64,000 nucleotides of DNA, taken from NCBI RefSeq assembly GCF_000144915.1, contig NC_014374.1, forward strand, positions 1 through 64,000, in the 5' to 3' direction. The first letter of the stretch is position 1. Each line of letters opens with the position of its first letter. Position numbers and translations under genes: made by a program. Source of the DNA: Acidilobus saccharovorans 345-15. GTDB lineage: Archaea > Thermoproteota > Thermoprotei_A > Sulfolobales > Acidilobaceae. The notes below the pieces were generated by a model, which saw only the letters and a program-made list of their open reading frames with translations, made no database searches and was not told the origin of the DNA. Positions 33,392 to 41,418 of the stretch are shown here, piece after piece.

Positions 33392-34696
33392 CTAGCCTAT
33401 GACCTTGTTGGCCACCAGCAGGTCCTTCATGGCGGCCGAGTAGGAGTACTCGCTGTAGTACTCATACTCAAAGGCAGGGCCGGTCTCGTTGACCATTTGC
33501 CCCTGCTGGCTCACGTAGGAGACCCCAATTACCCTGAGTCCAAGGTAGTAGGCCCTGGCAGCGACTATGTAGCCGTGGATGGCGGCGTTGCTCACGTTTG
33601 ACAGCGCTGAGAACGCGGCCGGGGCGTCGCTCACGCTGTTAAGGTCCAGGTGCTCAACTATGTAGATGGTTACGTTGGCCGCCTCCTCCGCTGCGGTAGG
33701 ACCTATGTAGACGCTCGGGAACCAGGGGCTGTCAGAGATGCCCCTCACTATGACCCACGGTATCCCGAGCCTCGAGTTGACGTAGGCGAACCCCATGCCC
33801 TCGTTCTCCCCCGCGTCGGTCTCGTAGAGCGCGTTCTGCTGGGCCATCCAGGAGAGCGGCTCCGTCCACTGGTTGGCCGAGCCTATGACCCCCACTATGA
33901 CCCTGGGCACGAGCTCGCCGCTGACGTTGAGGCCGGTCACGTTGGCCAGGGGAATGGGGCTCAGCGCTGAGGCAGCCCGCTCGGCTATCTCCACCAGCTG
34001 GGCCGAGGCCGCCAGGTACTCAACGTAGACGTAGCTGAGGTCGACGCCATAGCCGTAGCCGTAGGAGGAGGCGTTGGAGTACGACGGCATGGCCTCGCCG
34101 AAGCCCGACACCAGGTCGCCCCTGAGCGGCGTCACGTTGACGACCTCGACGCCCGAGTACGGCGTCTCGCTGTAGGCCATGGTTGAGTTCACCAGGGACG
34201 CCCTGTGGTAGTGTATGCTCGACTTGTCAACCACGAAGGCGCCTATCACGACGTCGCCTGGGACCACGTAGGGGTTCCTGCTGCCCGCCGTGCCCGATAG
34301 TATGGCGGCCCTCACGTTAAACAGCGCGTCCATGAGCGTCGTGGCCTCCACGGCGGCGTACTCCTTCTCGCCGCTCCTTACCAGGACAACTGGCGTGCCG
34401 CCTATGCTGCCCACGTAGAAGGTGTAGCCCGAGTAGTTGACAATGGCCGCGAGCTTCATGGCCGCCAGCAGGGGCGCCATCTCCATTGCCATGGGCGTCA
34501 CTATGCCCACCCTGGGGGTCCTGAGGACTCTCTCGAGGGCCGAGGGCGTTACTGGGGTGCCGTTTACGAAGGAGGCCCTGACCCCAGGGCTGAGGCCTAC
34601 GCCCGCTCCGCCGTGGGCGGCCAGGACGAAGCCGCCAAGGAACAGGCCCACAAGAAAGAAGACGACCGCGACCCCGACAAGGCCCAGGGACCTCAA
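33392..34696 (-). CDS. Secreted or membrane-anchored nucleoside phosphorylase-like protein
   Basis: About 434 residues. A hydrophobic N-terminus (LGLVGVAVVFFLVGLFLGGFVLAA) would export or anchor it; many NxS/T sites follow, as usual for glycosylated archaeal surface proteins. The body resembles MTA/SAH nucleosidases and purine phosphorylases: VGIVTPMAMEMAPLL, LSGTAGSRNPYVVPGDVVIG, then ENEGMGFAYVNSRLGIPWVIVRGISDSPW with the catalytic SD. The protein may salvage nucleosides outside the cell. A TATA box (TTTATAAG, about 34730-34737) argues for the TTG at 34696, though the frame opens at GTG 34717. Confidence 0.75.
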   Translation of the reverse strand: MRSLGLVGVAVVFFLVGLFLGGFVLAAHGGAGVGLSPGVRASFVNGTPVTPSALERVLRTPRVGIVTPMAMEMAPLLAAMKLAAIVNYSGYTFYVGSIGGTPVVLVRSGEKEYAAVEATTLMDALFNVRAAILSGTAGSRNPYVVPGDVVIGAFVVDKSSIHYHRASLVNSTMAYSETPYSGVEVVNVTPLRGDLVSGFGEAMPSYSNASSYGYGYGVDLSYVYVEYLAASAQLVEIAERAASALSPIPLANVTGLNVSGELVPRVIVGVIGSANQWTEPLSWMAQQNALYETDAGENEGMGFAYVNSRLGIPWVIVRGISDSPWFPSVYIGPTAAEEAANVTIYIVEHLDLNSVSDAPAAFSALSNVSNAAIHGYIVAARAYYLGLRVIGVSYVSQQGQMVNETGPAFEYEYYSEYSYSAAMKDLLVANKVIG

Positions 34697-34762
34697 GCCA
34701 ACACCCAGCAGGAGCACTCCTTAGATTGCTTATAAATATCCTTGAAACCTTTTCCATGAAAT

Positions 34763-34819
34763 TTAACTTGTTCAAGTTAATAGCGTTGAAGGGGCCCGCT
34801 TAAGGGCCGTTAACGCTCC
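34763..34819. promoter_or_regulatory. Palindrome and hairpin upstream of the aldolase gene
   Basis: TTAACTTG and CAAGTTAA (34763-34770, 34773-34780) form a dyad; a further copy of TAACTTG lies at about 34831. Between them AGCGTT ... AACGCT and GGCCC ... GGGCC form a nested stem (about 34782-34819). The group lies between the divergent nucleosidase and aldolase genes and may bind a regulator or end leftover transcription. Confidence 0.5.
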
Positions 34820-34883
34820 CTTCAGGAGCTGTAACTTGAACTTATTAGACACGGTGACCCCTCACCTCGTGGAGGTTAAGGCT

Positions 34884-35720
34884 ATGACGCACCCAGGCGT
34901 TAACTACGGTGCCGTCGGCGTCAGGGTGAGGCTCGGCAGGATCCTCAGGGACGGCAAGGCCGTGATATTCGCCTTCGACCACGGCTTTGAGCACGGCCCC
35001 AAGGACTTCCCCGAGGACAGGGTGGCGGCCAGGAACATAATACAGCAGGTCGTCGACGCCGGCGTTGACGCGATAATGCTCCTGCCCGGCATGGCCAGGC
35101 TGACGCACGACATATGGGCCGGCAGGACGGCCCTCATAGTAAAGCTGACCAGCAAGACTGAGCTAAGGCCCGAGAGCTCCATATACCTGCAGACCAGGCT
35201 GGCCACCGTGGAGGACGCCGTTGCACTCGGCGCCGACGCCGTCGCGGCCACGGTCTACTGGGGCAGCGAGCACGAGTCGGAGATGATGGAGAACTGGATG
35301 ATAATAAAGGAGGAGGCGGAGGCCTACGGCATGCCCGCCCTCCAGCTCGCGTACCCCAGGGGATCGCACTTCAAGAACTGGTACGACCCCGAGGTGGTCA
35401 TGTACGGCGTGAGGGCCGCCATAGAGGTCGGCGCTGACCTGATAAAGACCTACTACACCGGCTCGAGGGAGACCTTCGCCAAGGTGGTCGAGATGGCCCA
35501 GGGCATACCCGTCGTCATGAGCGGCGGCGCCGTGAGGGACAGGCCGGTCGACTTCCTCACCGACCTCAGCAACGTGATAGCGGCCGGCGGCAGCGGCGTG
35601 GCCGTCGGGAGGAACGTGTTTAGGGCCAAGGACATAAAGTCCATGGCCAGGGCAGTAATGGCCGTGGTCCACGAGGGCCTGAGCCCGGAGGAGGCGGCGA
35701 AGCGCTTCAACCTTGAGTGA
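34884..35720 (+). CDS. Archaeal class I fructose-bisphosphate aldolase (DhnA type)
   Basis: 278 residues. The TIM-barrel marks are AVIFAFDHGFEHGP and the Schiff-base lysine K188 in ADLIKTYYTG; MSGGAV and GGSGVAVGRNVF bind the phosphates. It cleaves fructose 1,6-bisphosphate to the two triose phosphates. I chose ATG 34884, with GGAGGT 8 bases upstream; the frame opens at TTG 34836. The PfkB kinase follows after 18 bp, which suggests a small glycolytic operon. Related DhnA-type aldolases in aromatic amino acid synthesis are an alternative. Confidence 0.88.
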   Translation: MTHPGVNYGAVGVRVRLGRILRDGKAVIFAFDHGFEHGPKDFPEDRVAARNIIQQVVDAGVDAIMLLPGMARLTHDIWAGRTALIVKLTSKTELRPESSIYLQTRLATVEDAVALGADAVAATVYWGSEHESEMMENWMIIKEEAEAYGMPALQLAYPRGSHFKNWYDPEVVMYGVRAAIEVGADLIKTYYTGSRETFAKVVEMAQGIPVVMSGGAVRDRPVDFLTDLSNVIAAGGSGVAVGRNVFRAKDIKSMARAVMAVVHEGLSPEEAAKRFNLE

Positions 35721-35738
35721 TGGTGGTGTTCCAAGCTT

Positions 35739-36701
35739 ATGGAGCAGAAGGACCTTGACGTCGTCGCCATAGGGCACGCGCTCGTCGACCTCAGGTTCAC
35801 GGTGAGCAAGTTCGCCTCCCCCGACGAGGAGGCTGACATAGAGGAGCAGAGCACGGGCCCCGGCGGCTCAGCGATAAACGTGGCCCTGATAACCTCAAGG
35901 CTCGGGGGCAAGGCAGCCGTAATAACCAAGATAGGGCTTGACAACTTCGGCAGGCAGATAGTCGAGGAGCTGGTCAGGAGCAAGGTCGACATATCTGGCC
36001 TCAAGGTTGGCTTCGGCTCGACGGGCTTCTCAGTGCTCATGATAGACAAGGAGGGCAACATAGTGCTCTACGGCTACAAGGGCTGCGCGGAGAAGCTCGA
36101 CCCAGACGAGATAGACGAGAAGGTCATAGCTAGGGGCAAGTTCGTCCACATAGCCAGCCTGAGGCCCGACACGAGCCTCAGGGCGGCCGTCAGGGCCAAG
36201 GAGCTCGACGCCATGGTCTCCTGGGACCCCGGGAGGAGGCTCAGCATGGCTGGCCTGAAGGCCCTCAGGGGGCTCATAAAGTTCGTCGACATAGTTGAGC
36301 TTAACAGCAGGGAGTGCGCCAACCTAACCGGAATAAGGGACCCCGTGGCCTGCGCCGAGGAGATACAGAGGGTGGGGCCCTCCACAGTGATAGTGAAGAT
36401 GGGCCCCAGGGGGCTCTACGCCCTGAGCGACGACTTCACGGGCTACGTGCCGGCCTTCAAGGTCAGCGTGGTCAGGGACTCGACGGGCAGCGGGGACACC
36501 TTCGCGGCCGCCATGCTGCTGAGGCTCTCAAGGGGCGATAAGCTCAGGGACGCCCTAGTCTACGCCCAGGCCGTGGCCGCCCTCAAGGTTACTATGCTTG
36601 GGGCCAACGCGCTGCCCCCCATTGAGGAGATAGAGAAGTTCTACCAGGAGCACAGGAAGGAGGTTGAGGCAGGCATAGCGGACAAGCCGCCGGCTGAGTG
36701 A
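35739..36701 (+). CDS. PfkB-family sugar kinase, possibly 6-phosphofructokinase
   Basis: 320 residues, ribokinase fold. The first PfkB signature is GPGGSAINVALITSRLGG; the second is DSTGSGDTFAAAMLL with the catalytic base D253. The phosphate-transfer residues and the anion hole are intact. ATP-dependent PFKs of Aeropyrum and related species belong to this family, and the aldolase just upstream makes PFK the most attractive substrate assignment, but nucleoside or KDG kinase cannot be excluded. It overlaps ubiX by 4 bp. Confidence 0.85.
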   Translation: MEQKDLDVVAIGHALVDLRFTVSKFASPDEEADIEEQSTGPGGSAINVALITSRLGGKAAVITKIGLDNFGRQIVEELVRSKVDISGLKVGFGSTGFSVLMIDKEGNIVLYGYKGCAEKLDPDEIDEKVIARGKFVHIASLRPDTSLRAAVRAKELDAMVSWDPGRRLSMAGLKALRGLIKFVDIVELNSRECANLTGIRDPVACAEEIQRVGPSTVIVKMGPRGLYALSDDFTGYVPAFKVSVVRDSTGSGDTFAAAMLLRLSRGDKLRDALVYAQAVAALKVTMLGANALPPIEEIEKFYQEHRKEVEAGIADKPPAE

Positions 36702-37291
36702 TTGGCTTGCCCTGCGGCACCCTCTCAGTTGCGATAACCGGGGCCAGCGGGGTAAGGTACGGCATAAGGCTCCTTCAGGCCGCCTCAGAGCTGGGGCTCA
36801 GGCTCTCGGGGGTAATTGTGACCAGGTCCGCCGACCTGGTGGCCCAGGCTGAGGAGGGCATGAGGGCCGGCGAGCTCCTTGAGCTGGCCTCAAGGTACTC
36901 GCAAACCTACAGTGAGGACGACATGACCTCCCCCCTGGCCTCCTCCAGCAGCCAGCCAGACTGCATGGCAATAGTGCCCGCCAGCATGAAGACCGTGGCC
37001 CTGATAGCCAACGGCCTCGAGCTGAACCTCGTGGCCAGGGCGGCGCTTGCCATGCTTAGGCTCAGGAGGCCCCTCGTGGTGGCCTTCAGGGAGGCGCCGC
37101 TTGGGGTGGCGGAGCTCAGGAACCTGCTCTCGCTCGCCGAGATGGGGGCGGTGGTGATGCCCCTGGCCCCGGGCTTCTACTCCAAGCCCAGGACAGTTGA
37201 GGACCTGGTAGACTTCATGGTTGGAAAGATCCTGGACTCGCTGGGGGTTGACAACAGCCTCTACCTCAGGTGGAGGGGAGGGAGGCCTTAG
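36698..37291 (+). CDS. ubiX: Flavin prenyltransferase UbiX
   Basis: 197 residues. The N-terminal ITGASGVRYGIRLL binds FMN; EDDMTSPLASSSS and VPASMKTVALIANG are typical UbiX boxes, as is VVAFREAPL. It makes prenylated FMN for UbiD-type decarboxylases. No ubiD is in the window. The gene overlaps pfkB by 4 bp and the convergent PIN-like gene by 26 bp. Confidence 0.93.
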   Translation: MIGLPCGTLSVAITGASGVRYGIRLLQAASELGLRLSGVIVTRSADLVAQAEEGMRAGELLELASRYSQTYSEDDMTSPLASSSSQPDCMAIVPASMKTVALIANGLELNLVARAALAMLRLRRPLVVAFREAPLGVAELRNLLSLAEMGAVVMPLAPGFYSKPRTVEDLVDFMVGKILDSLGVDNSLYLRWRGGRP

Positions 37292-37874
37292 CCTTCTCTA
37301 TGGCCTCTATCATCGCCTTGGCCAGGCTCTCCTTGCCCGGGAACTCGTTCGGGGGCATGTAGTGGACCTCCACGTTGCCCAGCTGCGAGGCCGTGACCTC
37401 GGCCTGGCCGGCGAGCCTCTTGTCGCCCGTGAAGAAGAGCACCCTCCTGGCCCCCCTGGCGACCCTCTCAACGACCTTAAGCACGTCAAAGTCGTCGTTG
37501 GCTGGCTCCAGCACCCTCCTGGGCCCCGCCTGCTGGGGCGCCTGGAGGCCCCTCCCAACTATCACGTGGAGCTCGACGTCAGGCTCCTCCCTCTCTATGA
37601 CGTCAGGGTAGTAGCCCCTGAACATCTGGTCAAGGACTGCGGCCACGCCGCCTCTCTCGCCCCGCTGGGCCTGCTGGGCGGCGGGGGCCTGCTGGGCCTC
37701 CTGCTGGCCCTCCACTATGTTCCTGACCACCGTCAGCCTGCCGCTGGCTATGACGTCACCATCTATCAACACTATGAACAGGTCCCCGGGCCCCTCCCTG
37801 TCCAGCTGGGACAGCTGGGACGGGTCCACGACCCTGACATCCCTGCAGTCAAACACTATGAGCTTCCTGGCCAC
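37266..37874 (-). CDS. PIN-like domain protein of unknown role
   Basis: 202 residues. KLIVFDCRDVRVVDPSQLSQL, FIVLIDGDVIASG and RRVLFFTGDKRLAGQAEV follow the pattern of PIN or NYN nuclease domains, with acidic residues D9, D39 and D154-type positions at strand ends. In the middle there is a low-complexity Q/A-rich stretch (GQQEAQQAPAAQQAQRG), probably a linker. I do not recognise a named family. Whether the acidic set is complete enough for RNase activity is not clear. Confidence 0.6.
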   Translation of the reverse strand: MARKLIVFDCRDVRVVDPSQLSQLDREGPGDLFIVLIDGDVIASGRLTVVRNIVEGQQEAQQAPAAQQAQRGERGGVAAVLDQMFRGYYPDVIEREEPDVELHVIVGRGLQAPQQAGPRRVLEPANDDFDVLKVVERVARGARRVLFFTGDKRLAGQAEVTASQLGNVEVHYMPPNEFPGKESLAKAMIEAIEKAKASLPST

Positions 37875-37950
37875 GCCTGACCCTCACGTGTTCGCCTAAC
37901 GCTAAACTTATATGGTTACGCGCGACTATACAGCCCGGCCGGTGTTAATA

Positions 37951-38628
37951 ATGGGAGAGAGCATCACCTCCAACACCATCATTGAGAGGCTCATAACTAT
38001 GGCCCAGGGGGTTGAGGACACCTCAAGCCACATGCTCCAGGTGCTCAGCTCGGCCCCCATCTCGCCGGAGCTCATTGAGAAGACCTACAGGCAGGACCTG
38101 CTCCAGTTCAGGGACGTGGTCACCAAGGGCAAGGAGGGGCTCCTCGACTACATAGCCAACGGGAGGCTCAGCCTCATAGCCTACAAGGAGTTCTACATAG
38201 AGGCCGCCCTGCAGATGGAGTGCATAATGAGCAGGCTCGAGGCGGGCACCTACAGGCTCCTGCTGAGCCTCAGCCTTGAGAGGAACCTGCCCGAGAGCCT
38301 CGTGGAGAGCGTCAGGGGCCTGCTGAGGGAGCTGCAGGGCTCTTCAATAGCCCTGGTCGACATGCTGAGGGCCAGCGAGGGCCCTGTGAAGGACCCGGCC
38401 GCGAGGAGGAAGCTCCTCGACGACAAGTTCGACCTGGTCAGCGAGTCTGAGAAGAGGGCCGACGCTATATACCGCGAGGCGCTGGCCATGGTGGCCGAGA
38501 GGTACTCCAACGAGGCCGCCAAGCTGCTCATGCTCAAGGAGGTCATAGACTCCTTCGAGGACGCTGTAGACTGCGCCTACAACGCCTCGACCTACGTGAG
38601 GCTAGTCGGCCTTGGACTCCTCAGCTGA
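37951..38628 (+). CDS. DUF47/PhoU-like helical protein
   Basis: About 225 residues, nearly all helical, acidic-basic heptads throughout (for example LITMAQGVEDTSSHMLQVLSS and LLDDKFDLVSESEKRADAIYREAL, with the E/D-rich metal-binding pattern of PhoU-like proteins). These often regulate a phosphate permease, but no such gene is next to it. A TATA box (ACTTATATGG, about 37905-37914) covers the first possible ATG, so I use the ATG at 37951. The end overlaps endA by 17 bp. Confidence 0.75.
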   Translation: MGESITSNTIIERLITMAQGVEDTSSHMLQVLSSAPISPELIEKTYRQDLLQFRDVVTKGKEGLLDYIANGRLSLIAYKEFYIEAALQMECIMSRLEAGTYRLLLSLSLERNLPESLVESVRGLLRELQGSSIALVDMLRASEGPVKDPAARRKLLDDKFDLVSESEKRADAIYREALAMVAERYSNEAAKLLMLKEVIDSFEDAVDCAYNASTYVRLVGLGLLS

Positions 38629-39175
38629 GCCCGTCAGGGCCAAGTTAATAGGCGGCGTCGTGGTAGTCCCCTCTGTGGAGGGCTCCAGGAGGCTCTACTC
38701 CATCGGCTTCTACGGCAGGCCCATGGGCGTGGAGAAGGTCAGGGACCCGAGCTCCATATCGTCCCCCCTCGTCCTTGACCCCCTGGAGGCCCTGTACCTG
38801 GTTGAAAGGGGCATGATAGAGGTCGAGGGCGAGGACGGCAGGGTCCTTGACTTCAGCGGCCTGAGGGAGGCCCTGGGGCTCACCGGCAGGCAGGAGAAGC
38901 TGTACCTGCTCTACAGGTCCCTGAGGTCAAGGGGGCTCGTGGTCAGGTCAGGCCTCAAGTACGGGGCCTCCTTTGTGGCCTACAGGAAGGGGCCGGGGCT
39001 GGAGCACGCCCCGTTCATAATACACTACTACGACCCCGACGAGCCCTTCGACCCCGTTGAGCTGGTGAGGGCCGGGAGGCTGAGCCACAGTGTCAAGAAG
39101 ACGTTCATCGTCGCCACCACTGGCCAGGTAGGGGAGGAGCCATATTATATAATGCTTAAATGGCTTCGTCCCTAA
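38612..39175 (+). CDS. endA: tRNA-splicing endonuclease subunit EndA
   Basis: 187 residues from a TTG start. The C-terminal catalytic domain shows GLVVRSGLKYGASFVAYRKGPGLEHAPFIIHYY and SHSVKKTFIVAT; the catalytic set would be a Tyr (117 or 124), H132 and K162. It cuts introns from pre-tRNA at the bulge-helix-bulge motif. Crenarchaeal EndA is usually a heterotetramer with a second, inactive subunit that is not in this window. It is translationally coupled to the DUF47 gene. Confidence 0.9.
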   Translation: MDSSAEPVRAKLIGGVVVVPSVEGSRRLYSIGFYGRPMGVEKVRDPSSISSPLVLDPLEALYLVERGMIEVEGEDGRVLDFSGLREALGLTGRQEKLYLLYRSLRSRGLVVRSGLKYGASFVAYRKGPGLEHAPFIIHYYDPDEPFDPVELVRAGRLSHSVKKTFIVATTGQVGEEPYYIMLKWLRP

Positions 39176-39206
39176 CTAATTCCTCTGAGCGAAGGGCGGA
39201 ACAGCT

Positions 39207-39596
39207 GTGAGCTTCGGCCACAGAAGACAAGGGGACCCGAGGCCTGAGGCCAGCCAGGGGACTAGGCAGGAGCCAAGGCCAAAGCCCATAGGGGACAGGT
39301 GCAACCCCCTGTGCCCCTTCTTCAGGTGCGGCCAGAGGGCGCTGAGGGTGTCGGTTGAGCACTACAGGGGAAGGCCTGTAAAGGTAGCCATGTGCTCGCT
39401 GGTGGGCGACAGGTGCGTGGGCACCCAGTGCAGGTACGCCTACTGTGAGAAGAAGGCCATGCTGCCAGACGGCAGGTGCTCCTTCGCCATAGAGAGCAGG
39501 GCGAGGCAGGTGAAGTCATTCGAGGAGGAGCTGAAGGAGGAAGGGGAGCTGCCCGGGCTGGCGATCAAAGATAAGAGGCTGTCCGACGAGCTCTAG
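39207..39596 (+). CDS. Small cysteine-rich protein, possibly metal-binding
   Basis: 129 residues from a GTG start. The middle holds a dense cysteine pattern: CNPLCPFFRCGQ, CSLVGDRCVGTQCRYAYC and CSF, nine cysteines in all. This could bind zinc or an iron-sulfur cluster. The N-terminal 30 residues are basic and disordered-looking (RRQGDPRPEASQGTRQEPRPKP). I do not recognise the family; it follows endA in the same direction after 31 bp. Codon use is normal, so it is a real gene. Confidence 0.7.
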   Translation: MSFGHRRQGDPRPEASQGTRQEPRPKPIGDRCNPLCPFFRCGQRALRVSVEHYRGRPVKVAMCSLVGDRCVGTQCRYAYCEKKAMLPDGRCSFAIESRARQVKSFEEELKEEGELPGLAIKDKRLSDEL

Positions 39597-40443
39597 CCCC
39601 CTGCTGCCTCAGCTCAGAGCTCGGGACCACCCTGACGTCGGCGATGGCCACGCCGTCAAAGGATGCTATGAGGCGAGACACCCTCTTCTTGATCCTGTAG
39701 GCCCTTGCCAGCGTCGTCTCCGGCGGCAGCGCTATTATGGCCTGCACCAGGTAGAAGGAGCCGGCCCTGGCCACGTATATCCTGAGGGGCCTCAGCCCCA
39801 TGGCTGCTATGCCCCTGCCTATGGCCTCCCTGAGGCCGGTGCCGAAGACCTCGGCGCCCAGCAGCGACTGGAGCGAGGTCCAGGAGCTCTCAGCCGCGTT
39901 GTAGAGGACTACCAACATCATAGCGCCCAACACCACAGGCGTGAGGCTGAAGTAAGCCGTCGATATCACTCCCCCCGCGACTAAGTCAAGGGCGGTGTCG
40001 ACGCTGGCGTGCATCAGGTCCGACTTCACTATGAGCAGCCTCATGTACCTGACCTCGGCTATGGCAACTGACGCCGAGAGGGCGGCGCTGGCCCAGAGTA
40101 TCCAGGAGGTCCAGGAGGGCATCACCTGGGGGCCGGCGAGTGAGTCGGCGAAGGCCGAGGCCACAAGGTAGACCACGAATATGGACACCAGTATGGTCAC
40201 TATGCCCTCGGCGTTGTAGAGGCCCCAGGGGAACGACCTGGACCTCCTGTAGGCGACCTTCAGCAGGACGGCGTACAGCACCGCGAGGAGGGAGTCGAAC
40301 AGGGCGTGGTAGCCGTCAGCCTGAAGCAGGTAGTAGCCCCTCCCGAGGCCGAGGTAGAGCTCGTAGACGGCCAGCGGGAGGCCCGCCAGCCCGGTGACCA
40401 GGAACAGCCTTGACGCGTGCCTCAGCAGGCTCCTCGATATCAA
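39565..40443 (-). CDS. Cation diffusion facilitator (divalent metal exporter)
   Basis: 292 residues with six membrane segments. The metal-site HxxxD pairs are visible in helices 2 and 5: DGYHALFDSL and DLMHASVDTALDLVAG. The C-terminal cytosolic domain (GIAAMGLRPLRIYVARAG...) is the ferredoxin-like CDF tail. It exports zinc, manganese or iron against protons. A DtxR-like box at 40523-40538 upstream suggests regulation by metal. Its 3' end overlaps the cysteine-rich gene by 32 bp. Confidence 0.9.
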   Translation of the reverse strand: MISRSLLRHASRLFLVTGLAGLPLAVYELYLGLGRGYYLLQADGYHALFDSLLAVLYAVLLKVAYRRSRSFPWGLYNAEGIVTILVSIFVVYLVASAFADSLAGPQVMPSWTSWILWASAALSASVAIAEVRYMRLLIVKSDLMHASVDTALDLVAGGVISTAYFSLTPVVLGAMMLVVLYNAAESSWTSLQSLLGAEVFGTGLREAIGRGIAAMGLRPLRIYVARAGSFYLVQAIIALPPETTLARAYRIKKRVSRLIASFDGVAIADVRVVPSSELRQQGARARRTASYL

Positions 40444-40522
40444 GCGGCATCACCTCTGGCCATCACCCCCTGCCAGGAAGGGGCTACTCCATATCTATAG
40501 TTGTGTCCAGCCCCTTATTAAT

Positions 40523-40538
40523 TTTAGGTACGCCTAAA
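40523..40538. promoter_or_regulatory. DtxR/SirR-like metal operator
   Basis: TTTAGG, four bases, CCTAAA at this place matches the half-sites of iron- and manganese-dependent repressors (TTAGGT...CCTAA). It lies in the 98-bp gap before the CDF gene, next to an AT-rich TATA-like stretch (TTATTAATT, about 40515-40523). Confidence 0.5.
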
Positions 40539-40541
40539 GCC

Positions 40542-41348
40542 CTAGGAGAGGCCCATCTCGTCCCTCATCTCCTTGGCCCTCCTGGTGGCCTCCAGCACGG
40601 CCTCCATGAGCGTCCTCTTGAGCCCGTTGCCCTGGAGCACCATGACCCCCCTTATGGTTGTGCCTGCGGGGGTCAGCACCATGTCTCTGACCTGGTGGGG
40701 AGGCCTGCCGGTCTCAAGCAGGTTCCTGGAGGTGCCCATCATAGCCATGAGGGTGGCCCTGTATGCCAGGTCCCTCGGGAGGCCGGCCGCTATGCCGCCC
40801 AGGGCCAGCGCGTCTATTACCTCCGCTATGAACGCCGGGGCGCTGCCGCTCAGGGCGGTGAGGGCGTCCATGTACCTCTCGTCAACCCACTCCACCGTGC
40901 CGAGCCTCCTGAAGAGCTCCTCGGCGGCCGACCTGGCGGCCTGGTCACAGTTGGGGCCGGCCGAGAGCGTGGTGAAGCCCTCGTTGACCTCTACGTTTAT
41001 GTTTGTCATCCCCCTTATCACCTTGGCCTTCGGAGCCCTCGAGGCTATGTAGCCCGTGCTGACGGCTGCCGCGAGGGACACGAGCGGCTTGCCCTCGAGC
41101 TCGGCCGCCACCTCCCTGAGCACGTCAGCCACGACGTAGGGCTTGACAGTGAGGATCACCAGGTCGGCCTCCCTGACGGCCTCAACGTTATCCGTGGTGG
41201 CCTCGACGCCCAGGCCCCTGAGCCTCTCCACGGTTGAGCTGCTCCTGGCGGTGGCGACTACCCTGTAGCCCCCTCCGGCCCTCAGGAGGCCCCTGATTAT
41301 TGCGCCCCCTATGGTTCCAGCGCCTATAACTGCGACCGCCCTGTCCAC
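40542..41348 (-). CDS. proC: Pyrroline-5-carboxylate reductase
   Basis: About 268 residues from GTG 41348. The NAD(P) fold is VAVIGAGTIGGAIIRGLL; the substrate region has ALSGSAPAFIAEVIDALALGG and MVLTPAGTTIRGVMVL, all ProC family marks. It catalyses the last step of proline synthesis. The open frame starts much farther upstream, but those 74 residues have no family match and overlap the divergent gene; a TATA box (CTTAAAAATCC, about 41378-41390) supports the shorter form. Confidence 0.93.
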   Translation of the reverse strand: MDRAVAVIGAGTIGGAIIRGLLRAGGGYRVVATARSSSTVERLRGLGVEATTDNVEAVREADLVILTVKPYVVADVLREVAAELEGKPLVSLAAAVSTGYIASRAPKAKVIRGMTNINVEVNEGFTTLSAGPNCDQAARSAAEELFRRLGTVEWVDERYMDALTALSGSAPAFIAEVIDALALGGIAAGLPRDLAYRATLMAMMGTSRNLLETGRPPHQVRDMVLTPAGTTIRGVMVLQGNGLKRTLMEAVLEATRRAKEMRDEMGLS

Positions 41349-41418
41349 GTTCCCACTGGGCTCAGGGCTAAGGCTCAGGATTTTTAAGCCTTGATGACAA
41401 TGCTTCAGCGGTGCCAGC

